This document shows positions 53,443 through 60,532 of a DNA stretch of 60,532 nt, piece after piece. The translations under genes were made by a program, and so were the position numbers. Source of the DNA: Lentzea terrae (GTDB lineage: Bacteria > Actinomycetota > Actinomycetes > Mycobacteriales > Pseudonocardiaceae); assembly GCF_003265345.1 (NCBI RefSeq), contig NZ_QFWW01000009.1, positions 1,133-61,664 on the forward strand, written 5' to 3'. How positions within the stretch are numbered: the first letter of the stretch is position 1; every line of letters starts with the position of its first letter. Under the pieces are notes generated by a model, which was not told the origin of the DNA, searched no databases, and saw nothing but the letters and a program-made list of their open reading frames with translations.

Positions 53443-56100
53443 ATGGTTCAACGACGAACTGCGCTCGCGTTCGCCGCGATGCTCTCGGCCGCACTCCTCC
53501 CCGCAACCACGAGCGCCGCTGCCACCAGCACGCTCACCGTCGATCTCGCCACGAGCACCGGGGCGTTCCACGGCGGCGCCGCCGGCTCCCTGTACGGCGT
53601 CTACGGCCCCGGTGTGCCGAGCAACGCGGCGCTCGCCGGGTTCTACCCGAAGACGCTCGCCACCAAGGCCCAGGACGGTCCCCAGCACCCCGGCGCCGAC
53701 GCGCTCGAGGTCGCGGGGCCGTGGGTGGCCAACGGCGGCGGCGACGTCTACATCTACATGACGGACATCTACCGGGGCTTTCCCTACCAGCGCGCGCAGG
53801 GTCAGGCCGGCCGGGACGACTTCCGCGCCAAGGTCGAGTCGCAGGTGCGTCAGGTGCTCGGCTCCGGCCACCGCGACAACGTCGTGTACGTGCCGTTCAA
53901 CGAGCCGGAAGGCAACTGGTACGGCACGGGCCAGTACAGCTACAACAACATCAGCTGGCTGACCGACCCGAAGTACTTCTTCGAGGAGTACAAGCAGATC
54001 CACGACCTGATCAAGGGCCTGGACCCGAAGGCCCGCATCGCCGGGCCGAACACGTCCCTGCTCTACGACCAGGTCAAGGGCTTTCTGCAGTACTGCAAGG
54101 CGAACAACTGCCTGCCGGAGGTGACGACCTGGCACGAGCTGTCGTCACCGGACGTCGTGCGCAAGAGCGTCGCGAAGTACCGCGGCTGGGAACGCGAGCT
54201 CGGCATCGCCCCGCTGCCGATCAACATCGACGAGTACGCCTACCGCTACCACCTCTCGGTGCCCGGCCAGATGATCCAGTGGATGTCCGCGATCGAGGAG
54301 TCCAAAGTAGACGCCGACCTGGCGTACTGGAACATCGACGGCAACCTCAACGACTCGACGGTCGAGGCCAACAAGGGCAACGGCCAGTGGTGGCTGTTCA
54401 ACGCCTACGGCCAGATGACCGGCGACACGGTGCGCGTGACGCCGCCCTCGCCGGGTCAGCAGTACACGTTGCAGGGCATCGCCACGCTCGACAAGGACAA
54501 GCGCCAGGCACGGACCATCTTCGGTGGCGCGAACGGAACAGCGGACGTCAAGTTCACCAACGTGGACCGGAAACTGTTCGGCAGCACGGTGCACGCCAGC
54601 GTCCGCGAGATCCCGTGGACCGGCCAGGTCGGCGACTCCCCCGAACCGCGCCCGTTGCTCGACACCAGGCTCGCGGTCGCGTCCGACGGCAGCGTGACCC
54701 TGCCCTTCACCGGGCTGAAGGAGATGTCCGCCTACCAGGTGATCCTCAGCCCCGGCGCGAGCGGCAACACCACCGCGGTGTCCGTGCCGTGGAGCCAGAC
54801 CTACGAGGCCGAGAACGCGCGCCACACCGGCACCGGCTGGAGCCTCAACGGCCCGGAAGGCAGCCCGCAGAACGTCAGCAAGTTCGCCACCTCCGGCAAC
54901 TACAACGTCGGTGGCCTGCGCACAGGTTCGAACGTCGTGCTGTCGTTCGACGTCGACGTGCCGCGCACCGGCGTGTACGACCTGAGCGTCTTCTCCAGCA
55001 CGCACAACAAGTACGCCAGCGTCGTGCAGCAGGGCCCAACCAACGTCTTCATGCGCATCGACGGCGAACGGCCGCAGGAGCTGCGTCTGCCCGTGTCGTA
55101 CCAGTGGGTGGTGTGGGACCACACCGACACTCGCGTACAACTGAGCGCCGGCAAGCACACGATCACGCTCGCCGCGTCCGACCCGCAGCTCGGCACGACC
55201 CGTGGTGACGCGATCATCGACAAGATCGACCTCACCGCCGTGGACGCGAACACCGACGGACGGTCGGTCTACGAGGCCGAGTACGCCGCCCTCGCCAAGG
55301 CCCGGATTCAGTACAACGTCCAGAGCTCATCAGGCCCCGGCGTCGCCAGGATCGGCTCGGGACAGTCGGCGACGTTCTGGGTCCACTCCGACCGCGACGG
55401 CTACTCGACCGTGTCCTTCGACCACACCGGCGGCGGCCTCGCGTCGGTGCAGCTGAACGGGCGCAACGTCGACGGGCTTCTGGTCGGCGCGCAAAACGGA
55501 ACCCAGTCCGTGCCGCTGTTCCTGTCGGCCGGCATCAACCAGCTCAAGGTCACCGGCACCGTGGGCGGTCTTCGACTCGACCGCGTGCGCACGTCCCCCG
55601 CGTTGCAACCGACACCGGCGAAGGTCGAGGCGGAGAGCGGCACGGTGACCGGCGCCGCGCGGATCAGCACCGAGTTCTCGTTCGCTTCCGGTGGTGTGGC
55701 GACCAACGTCGGCGACGGCCCGGCCAACGCGCTCACGGTGCAGGTCAACGCCACCCGGCCGGGGCAGCACGTGCTCGTGGTCCGGTACGCCAACCCGCAG
55801 GAGTCCATTCCCACCCACTACAACCCGGATCCGGTCGCCCGGCACGCGGACATCTCGGTCAACGGCGGGCCGGCGAACCGCGTCGACTTCCCGAACACGT
55901 TCCACGCCAACCAGTTCCGCGACCTGGCGGTGCCCGTCTGGCTGAACCCCGGGGCGAACACGATCAAGTTCACCTCGAAGGAACTCCCGAACTGGGACGG
56001 GAAGACGTACAACGAGTACGGTCAGCGCTCGAAGTTCGCTCCCGAGATCGACTACGTGACGGTCGCACCGCTCGTGGGTCCCGAAAACTTTCGAAAATGA
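53443..56100 (+). CDS. Secreted clan GH-A-like glycoside hydrolase with three CBM6/35-like modules
   Basis: 885 aa, ATG with GGAG at 53434-53437. Signal peptide about 1-26 (ending TTSAAA). The N-terminal barrel (about 30-350) has NVVYVPFNEPEGNWY, with probable acid/base Glu154, and PINIDEYAYRYH, with probable nucleophile Glu264. The 110-residue spacing fits clan GH-A. A beta-domain (about 350-445) follows, then three carbohydrate-binding-like modules opening with YEAENARHTG, YEAEYAALAK and VEAESGTVTG (CBM6/35 style). I cannot place it in a defined GH family; it resembles a group of actinobacterial secreted proteins without a clear function. Operators tie it to the GH63/ABC locus. Confidence 0.8.
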   Translation: MVQRRTALAFAAMLSAALLPATTSAAATSTLTVDLATSTGAFHGGAAGSLYGVYGPGVPSNAALAGFYPKTLATKAQDGPQHPGADALEVAGPWVANGGGDVYIYMTDIYRGFPYQRAQGQAGRDDFRAKVESQVRQVLGSGHRDNVVYVPFNEPEGNWYGTGQYSYNNISWLTDPKYFFEEYKQIHDLIKGLDPKARIAGPNTSLLYDQVKGFLQYCKANNCLPEVTTWHELSSPDVVRKSVAKYRGWERELGIAPLPINIDEYAYRYHLSVPGQMIQWMSAIEESKVDADLAYWNIDGNLNDSTVEANKGNGQWWLFNAYGQMTGDTVRVTPPSPGQQYTLQGIATLDKDKRQARTIFGGANGTADVKFTNVDRKLFGSTVHASVREIPWTGQVGDSPEPRPLLDTRLAVASDGSVTLPFTGLKEMSAYQVILSPGASGNTTAVSVPWSQTYEAENARHTGTGWSLNGPEGSPQNVSKFATSGNYNVGGLRTGSNVVLSFDVDVPRTGVYDLSVFSSTHNKYASVVQQGPTNVFMRIDGERPQELRLPVSYQWVVWDHTDTRVQLSAGKHTITLAASDPQLGTTRGDAIIDKIDLTAVDANTDGRSVYEAEYAALAKARIQYNVQSSSGPGVARIGSGQSATFWVHSDRDGYSTVSFDHTGGGLASVQLNGRNVDGLLVGAQNGTQSVPLFLSAGINQLKVTGTVGGLRLDRVRTSPALQPTPAKVEAESGTVTGAARISTEFSFASGGVATNVGDGPANALTVQVNATRPGQHVLVVRYANPQESIPTHYNPDPVARHADISVNGGPANRVDFPNTFHANQFRDLAVPVWLNPGANTIKFTSKELPNWDGKTYNEYGQRSKFAPEIDYVTVAPLVGPENFRK

Positions 56101-56118
56101 ATTCGAAACCCCTAGTGA

Positions 56119-56147
56119 TTGACGGCCTTTTGCGCACACTTTTACGT
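56119..56147 (+). promoter_or_regulatory. Promoter of a probably leaderless esterase gene
   Basis: TTGACG (56119-56124) and TTACGT (56142-56147) at 17-bp spacing. The expected start of transcription coincides with the ATG at 56155, and no Shine-Dalgarno sequence is present. Confidence 0.6.
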
Positions 56148-56154
56148 TGATCTC

Positions 56155-57381
56155 ATGCGGAGACGGTCATTTCTCGGTCTGGCAGCCACCGGAGTGCTCA
56201 CCCCGGCCGTCGCGCAAGCGGCCCCGAGGAGCCGGCGCTGGGTCAACACCTGGACGTCGATGCCGCAGCTGACCGAACCGCACAACATGCCGCCTCCGCC
56301 GTTCACCCAGGACGGTCTGGTGCTGGCCAACGCCACGTTGCGCCAGACCGTCCGGGTCACGACGGGTGGGCGGCGGATGCGGTTGCGCTTCTCCAACGCG
56401 TTCGGCGGCACGGTGCTGCCGATCACCGCGGTGACCATCGCGCTGCCGAAGGACGGCCACGCGGGTGTCAGCGCCATCCAACCGGGCACTGTCCGCCGCG
56501 TCACGTTCAGCGGACGGTCCTCAGTGGACGTTCCGAAGGGCGCGCTGGTCGTGTCCGACCCGCTGGACTTCACCCTGGCACCGGGCACGAACCTCACCGT
56601 GACGACCTACCTGGCGACCGGGCAGGCGTCCAACGAGATCACCTCGCACCCCGGCTCCCGCACCACCTCACACCTGCTGGTGGGCAACCACGTCGAGTCG
56701 GCCGACCTGCCCGGTGCCACGCCCACCGACCACTGGTACCTCCTCAGCGGCGTAGAGGTGCTCTCGACCGCGCCGGCGCTGGTGCTGATCGGTGACTCGC
56801 TGACGGACGGCCGGGGTTCCACCACCAACGGCAACAACCGCTGGCCTGACCAGTTCTTCGACCGGACGCGCGGCGACGTCGCGGTGCTCAACCAGGCCGC
56901 CGGCGGCAACCGCGTGCTCAACGACGGCCTCGGCCCCAGCGTGCTGGCCCGCCTGGACCGAGACCTCCTGGCACAGAGCGGCGTCCAATGGCTGCTGCTG
57001 TTCGAGGGCGTCAACGACATCGGCACGGCGGCGACGACCGAAGCCGCCCAGAAACAGCTGGCAGACGACCTGATCGCCGCCTACCAGCAAATCCTCGAGC
57101 GAGCCCACGCACACGACATCAAGGTGTACGGCGCGACGATCACCCCGTTCGGCGCCAGCTTCTACGACGAGGGCTTCCGCGAGGAGTCCCGGCAGACCGT
57201 GAACCGCTGGATCCGCACCAGCCGCAGGTTCGACGCGGTCGTCGACTTCGACGCCGCCGTCCGCGACCCGGCCAACCCGCGCCAGCTCCTGCCCGCCGCG
57301 GACGTCGGCGACCACCTGCACCTCAACCCGACCGGCTACCGCATGCTCGCCGAGGCCGTTCCCCTCAAGCTCTTCCGTTGA
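56155..57381 (+). CDS. Tat-exported SGNH/GDSL esterase
   Basis: 408 aa. Twin-arginine signal MRRRSFLGLAATGVL (RRxFLG) predicts export of the folded enzyme. A beta-rich N-terminal region (about 30-200) precedes the SGNH domain: block I LIGDSLTDG (Ser nucleophile), block II QAAGGNR, block III FEGVNDIG and block V DHLHLN (catalytic Asp and His). This layout matches the XynE-like subgroup of SGNH hydrolases, carbohydrate or aryl esterases that deacetylate plant polysaccharides. Acetylated pectin or xylan is a reasonable but unproven target. Its 3' end overlaps the convergent rhamnosidase gene by 17 bp. Confidence 0.9.
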   Translation: MRRRSFLGLAATGVLTPAVAQAAPRSRRWVNTWTSMPQLTEPHNMPPPPFTQDGLVLANATLRQTVRVTTGGRRMRLRFSNAFGGTVLPITAVTIALPKDGHAGVSAIQPGTVRRVTFSGRSSVDVPKGALVVSDPLDFTLAPGTNLTVTTYLATGQASNEITSHPGSRTTSHLLVGNHVESADLPGATPTDHWYLLSGVEVLSTAPALVLIGDSLTDGRGSTTNGNNRWPDQFFDRTRGDVAVLNQAAGGNRVLNDGLGPSVLARLDRDLLAQSGVQWLLLFEGVNDIGTAATTEAAQKQLADDLIAAYQQILERAHAHDIKVYGATITPFGASFYDEGFREESRQTVNRWIRTSRRFDAVVDFDAAVRDPANPRQLLPAADVGDHLHLNPTGYRMLAEAVPLKLFR

Positions 57382-60300
57382 ACGTCCACCTCCCGTGCGG
57401 CACGGTTTTCACTCCCGAGCCGGGCACGTGCACCTCAGCGGTGGAGCCCACCGGCACGTCGACGGTCAGCCGCAGCACGCCGTCGACCCGTGCCCACGCC
57501 ACGCCGATGCGTCCGCGCACGCTATCGAACTCGAGGCGCGCCCACGACAGCCCGGCGGTGGCGTTGGGCCGCACGGTGAACTTCCGGTAGCCCGCGTCGC
57601 CCGGCACCAGTCCGGCGACGTGCTCGTACAACCACTGCGCGACAGTGCCTTTGAAGTAGTGGTTGCGCGAACGGGTGCCGGTGTCCCACATCTCCCACAT
57701 GGTGTCGGCGCCGTTCGCGAACCAGTGGCCCCAGCTCGGGTACGAACGCTCGGTGGCCATGGCCGTGGCGACGTCCGCGTGTCCGTTGTCGCTCAAGGCT
57801 TTCAGCAGCACGCTCGCGCCGAGGCAGCCGACGTTGACGTGGTTGCCGTTGGCCTTCACCTCGGTTGCCAGCCGGTCGGCCACGGCCTGCACGGAGCCGG
57901 CGGGCACCATGCCGAACGCCAGCGGGATCGCGTTGGACGTCTGGCGGTAGTCCGATTCCTTGCCGGTGCGGTAGTGGCCCGCGCCGAGGAACGCGTTGTT
58001 GAACGCGGTCAGGAGGTTCGCGGCCACTTCGCGGTAACGCGGCATCGGTTTGCCGATGACGTCACCGAGTTCGGCGGTGTGCAGGAGGGCGCGGTAGAGG
58101 TAGGCCGTGGCGGTGAGCCTGGTGTCCTCCGGCGGGATGCCACCGGAGTTCGGCGGCAGGAAGTCGCCGAGCGCCGTGACTGCCAGCCCGTCGCGGAGCC
58201 TGCCGATCTCCCAGTCGAGGTACTTGGTGAGCACCGGCCAGTGCTGGGCGGGCAGGCGGTCGTCGCCGTAGACGCGGTACATCTCCCGCAGCACGAACGG
58301 GTACACCGTCGTCCACTCCGGCGCGGGCGCGAGTTCGCGATAGCCCCAGCCGCCGCTCGGCACGATCACCGGCAGCTGGCCGGCCTCGTCCTGGCTGTCC
58401 GCGAGGTCGCCGAGCCACTTGGTGAAGAACTTCGCCAGGCCGAACTCGGCCAGCATCGACGGTGCGCCGACCTGGGCGTCACCGGTCCAGCCGTTCTTCT
58501 CGTAGGTCGGGGTGTCGGTGGGGATGCCGTGCAGGTTGTTCAGGACGGTGCGGCGCATCGCGGCGTCGTACTGCTCGAACAACGGCTCCGAACACCGGAA
58601 CGTGCTGGTGTGCTTGACGTCCGAGTGGACGAGGCGGCCTCGCAGCTTCGGTGCCGCCGGCAGTCCGGTCACCTCGACGTAGCGGAAACCCTTGTAGGAG
58701 AACTTCGGTTCCCACGTCTCCTCGCGGCCCGCGCAGATGTACTCGTCGAGCTGGATGCGGCTGCCGGTCACGTGCCCGTTCTCCATGCGCACGGTGCCGT
58801 CGGAGTTCAGCGTCTCGCCGTGCTTGAGCCGCACGACGGTGCCCGCGGGCGCGTTCACCGTGAGCTGCGTCCAGCCCGACATCGTCCGGCCCATGTCCGC
58901 GACGAACACGCCGGGCTTCGGTGAGCTGACCACAGGCGTGACCGACTCGATCACGCGGATCGGTTCGTGTTCCTGGGCTTTCAGCGTGCCCTTCGGTGCG
59001 GGCCGGACCGGCGCGGTCTGCCACTTGCGGTCGTCGAATCCGGGCTTGGTCCAGTCTTTCGGCGCGAGCCGGGCGTCGTAGGTTTCGCCGGTGTACTGCG
59101 AGTTCGACAGAGTGGGGCCGTCGGTGAGGCGCCAGGTCTCGTCCGAGGCGATCGTCGTGCGGGTGCCGTCCGGGTGGTCGATCTCCAGCTGTGCCAGCAG
59201 CTTCGGCTCGTCGTGCCACGGCGGGCGCTCCCAGCGCCACACGTTCGGCGTCTTCATGCCGTAGAAGCCGCGGCCCAGTGTCACGCCGATCGCGTTGCGG
59301 CCCGCGCGAACCAGCCCGGTGACGTCGTGCGTCGCGTACAGGACGGTGTTGTCGTAGTCGGTGAAGCCGGGATCGAGCACGCGATCGCCGACGCGCCGGC
59401 CGTTGACCTCGGTCTCGTGGTAGGCCAGTCCGCTGACGTACAACCTCGCTCTGGTGACCGGTTTGCTTATCGCGAACTCCTTGCGCAGCAACGGCGCCGG
59501 CTGCTCCTTCACCGTCACGTTCGAACCCCACGGCCCCTCGCCGTACGGGTTGTACACGGTCGCCGCAGTCCACGCCGAGTCGTCGAATCCCGGTGTCTGC
59601 CAACCTGCTTGCTCGGTGTCGGCCACCTTCCAGCCAGGACCGGTGACGAACTCCCGTTGGCCGCCGGGGAGGTCGACCAGCAGCCTCAGGAGGAACCCGG
59701 CTGGGCCGTCCGACCGGTTCGTGGCCCGCGCGGCCAGCACGATTCGCCTGCCGTTGATCAGCCGAGTGACGTCGGCGCGTTGGCCGACCTTCCACACGTC
59801 CGTCTGCTCCGGCACGTGCAGCGCCTCGGATCCGTTGACGTACAACGTGAAGTCGTCGTCCGCAGTCGCGACCAGCTGGGCTCTTGCCGCGTCCGCCGGC
59901 AGGTCGATCGCGGTGCGGAACCAACGGCTTTGCGGTGGCGTGGTCGCCGACCAGATCCACGAGGCGCCGGTGAAGCCGATCGAGGTGTCCGCGGCGCCGA
60001 TCCACCGCGCCTGCCACGGCGTGCCCAGCAACGCGGTCTCCCACCAGCTGTTGCTGCTCCACGCCGACGACCTGCCCGAGCCGTCCCACACCCGCACCCG
60101 CCAGTGGTACCGCGTGCGCGGCTGCAAGGCCTTGCCGCCGTAGGGGATTCCAGTGGTGCGGTCGGAGCTCACCCGGCCGGACCGCCACACGTCGGCCCGG
60201 CCCGGCGCGGTGCCGACCTCCACCTGGTAGGCCGTCTGCCGGGCACCGGTGCCGCCCGCTGCCAGCACCCAGCCGAGCCGCGGCACCGCGACGTCGGTGC

Positions 60301-60478
60301 CCAGCAACGTCTCCGCGTACTCGACCGTGGTGCGCACGACCCGCACCCCGCCCGCCCGGTCCGGCGCCACCTCCGCCACCTCGCCCGCGTGGTCCTGCGC
60401 CGCCTCCGCCACCCCGACCGGCAACGCGCTCACGGACAGCCCGACCGCCGATGTTTTCAGGAACTCCCGTCGCCGCAC
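57365..60478 (-). CDS. Tat-exported GH78 alpha-L-rhamnosidase
   Basis: 1037 aa, GTG start with GGAG upstream. Classic Tat signal RRREFLKTSAVGLS. Order: beta-sandwich N-terminal domains (about 45-520, including VTSSDRTTGIPYGG-like and YVSGLAYHETEVNG segments), an (alpha/alpha)6 barrel (about 590-940) and a C-terminal beta-domain. The catalytic-region motif DTPTYEKNGWTGDAQ (about 655-668) is a variant of the canonical DCPxxDExxGWTGD. It removes terminal L-rhamnose from rhamnogalacturonan, glycosides or gums outside the cell. The TGAAACGTTTCA box upstream links it to the rhamnose regulon. Confidence 0.94.
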   Translation of the reverse strand: MRRREFLKTSAVGLSVSALPVGVAEAAQDHAGEVAEVAPDRAGGVRVVRTTVEYAETLLGTDVAVPRLGWVLAAGGTGARQTAYQVEVGTAPGRADVWRSGRVSSDRTTGIPYGGKALQPRTRYHWRVRVWDGSGRSSAWSSNSWWETALLGTPWQARWIGAADTSIGFTGASWIWSATTPPQSRWFRTAIDLPADAARAQLVATADDDFTLYVNGSEALHVPEQTDVWKVGQRADVTRLINGRRIVLAARATNRSDGPAGFLLRLLVDLPGGQREFVTGPGWKVADTEQAGWQTPGFDDSAWTAATVYNPYGEGPWGSNVTVKEQPAPLLRKEFAISKPVTRARLYVSGLAYHETEVNGRRVGDRVLDPGFTDYDNTVLYATHDVTGLVRAGRNAIGVTLGRGFYGMKTPNVWRWERPPWHDEPKLLAQLEIDHPDGTRTTIASDETWRLTDGPTLSNSQYTGETYDARLAPKDWTKPGFDDRKWQTAPVRPAPKGTLKAQEHEPIRVIESVTPVVSSPKPGVFVADMGRTMSGWTQLTVNAPAGTVVRLKHGETLNSDGTVRMENGHVTGSRIQLDEYICAGREETWEPKFSYKGFRYVEVTGLPAAPKLRGRLVHSDVKHTSTFRCSEPLFEQYDAAMRRTVLNNLHGIPTDTPTYEKNGWTGDAQVGAPSMLAEFGLAKFFTKWLGDLADSQDEAGQLPVIVPSGGWGYRELAPAPEWTTVYPFVLREMYRVYGDDRLPAQHWPVLTKYLDWEIGRLRDGLAVTALGDFLPPNSGGIPPEDTRLTATAYLYRALLHTAELGDVIGKPMPRYREVAANLLTAFNNAFLGAGHYRTGKESDYRQTSNAIPLAFGMVPAGSVQAVADRLATEVKANGNHVNVGCLGASVLLKALSDNGHADVATAMATERSYPSWGHWFANGADTMWEMWDTGTRSRNHYFKGTVAQWLYEHVAGLVPGDAGYRKFTVRPNATAGLSWARLEFDSVRGRIGVAWARVDGVLRLTVDVPVGSTAEVHVPGSGVKTVPHGRWTFNGRA

Positions 60479-60502
60479 GTCGTCTCCACCTTCGTCGCTG
60501 GA

Positions 60503-60514
60503 TGAAACGTTTCA
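60503..60514. promoter_or_regulatory. Rhamnose-repressor operator upstream of GH78 rhamnosidase
   Basis: TGAAACGTTTCA is a perfect 12-bp palindrome, 25 bp before the rhamnosidase start. It shares its core with the operators at 38084-38099 and 38163-38178, 22 kb away. Confidence 0.8.
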
Positions 60515-60532
60515 ATTCCTGAGACGTCAGCC

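Noticed and set aside
53297..53761. Possible short ORF beginning MKGPFIAL near 53.3 kb
   Set aside because: The start falls inside the palindromic dyad at 53293-53317, and the frame then runs through operators and out of frame across the hydrolase gene.

Overview
The window is a GC-rich (about 70%) actinobacterial chromosome segment. Codon use is dominated by G/C third positions. GTG starts and GTGA stop/start overlaps are frequent, LacI-type regulators are abundant, CBM2 cellulose-binding modules are repeated, and there is a TGGGAGCGCTCCCA (CebR/CelR-type) operator. Together these suggest a soil saprophyte, probably a filamentous actinomycete of the Pseudonocardiales (Lentzea/Saccharothrix/Amycolatopsis-like); the order-level placement is inference. 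No rRNA, tRNA, CRISPR array, transposase or integrase gene was recognised. The window reads as a dense plant-cell-wall utilisation island interrupted by a housekeeping segment at 28-37 kb.

1-8.9 kb: a truncated LacI regulator, two TGTTNGCGNTAACA-like operators, then a ChvE/GguA/GguB-type sugar ABC operon followed by a secreted GH43-LamG-GH43 arabinan enzyme. A strong hairpin terminator separates it from a lipoprotein with a degenerate staphylococcal-nuclease fold and a CBM2. 8.9-18.5 kb: homocysteine methyltransferase (mmuM), another LacI regulator, and a four-gene minus-strand cellulase operon (GH48, AA10 LPMO, GH6, GH10; all with CBM2) behind a perfect CebR box. 18.7-28.2 kb: pectin section with a PL1 and a PL3 pectate lyase in divergent orientation, and an operon of PL1-CE8 fusion, two ABC permeases, a sugar-binding lipoprotein and an enolase-superfamily dehydratase/cycloisomerase. 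A second SNase-like/CBM2 lipoprotein closes the section.

28.2-37 kb: TerC membrane protein, a pentein (agmatine-deiminase-fold) enzyme coupled to a glyoxalase-like protein, TetR plus CocE/NonD hydrolase, cold-shock protein with a small coupled ORF, a Ser/Thr kinase, an NAD(P)-binding reductase divergent from an HxlR regulator, and a small secreted protein.

37-47.6 kb: a complete L-rhamnose regulon: LacI repressor, RhaT/P/Q/S-type ABC transporter, mutarotase, isomerase, bifunctional aldolase/dehydrogenase and rhamnulokinase. The TTGAAACGTTTCAA-type operator found here recurs at 60.5 kb in front of a Tat-exported GH78 alpha-L-rhamnosidase, so extracellular rhamnose release and intracellular catabolism are probably one regulon. 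47.5-56.1 kb: a second oligosaccharide locus of unknown substrate: GH63-like glycosidase, ABC permeases and binding protein, LacI regulator, and a large secreted clan-GH-A-like hydrolase with three CBM6/35-like modules, tied together by four TCGAACCGGTTCGA operators. It ends with a Tat-exported SGNH esterase that appears to be leaderless.

The most unusual items are the two CBM2 lipoproteins whose nuclease-like domain has lost its catalytic residues (possible cell-to-cellulose tethers), the uncharacterised GH-A/GH63/ABC locus with its own operator, and the shared operator patterns that divide the island into at least four separately controlled sugar regulons.
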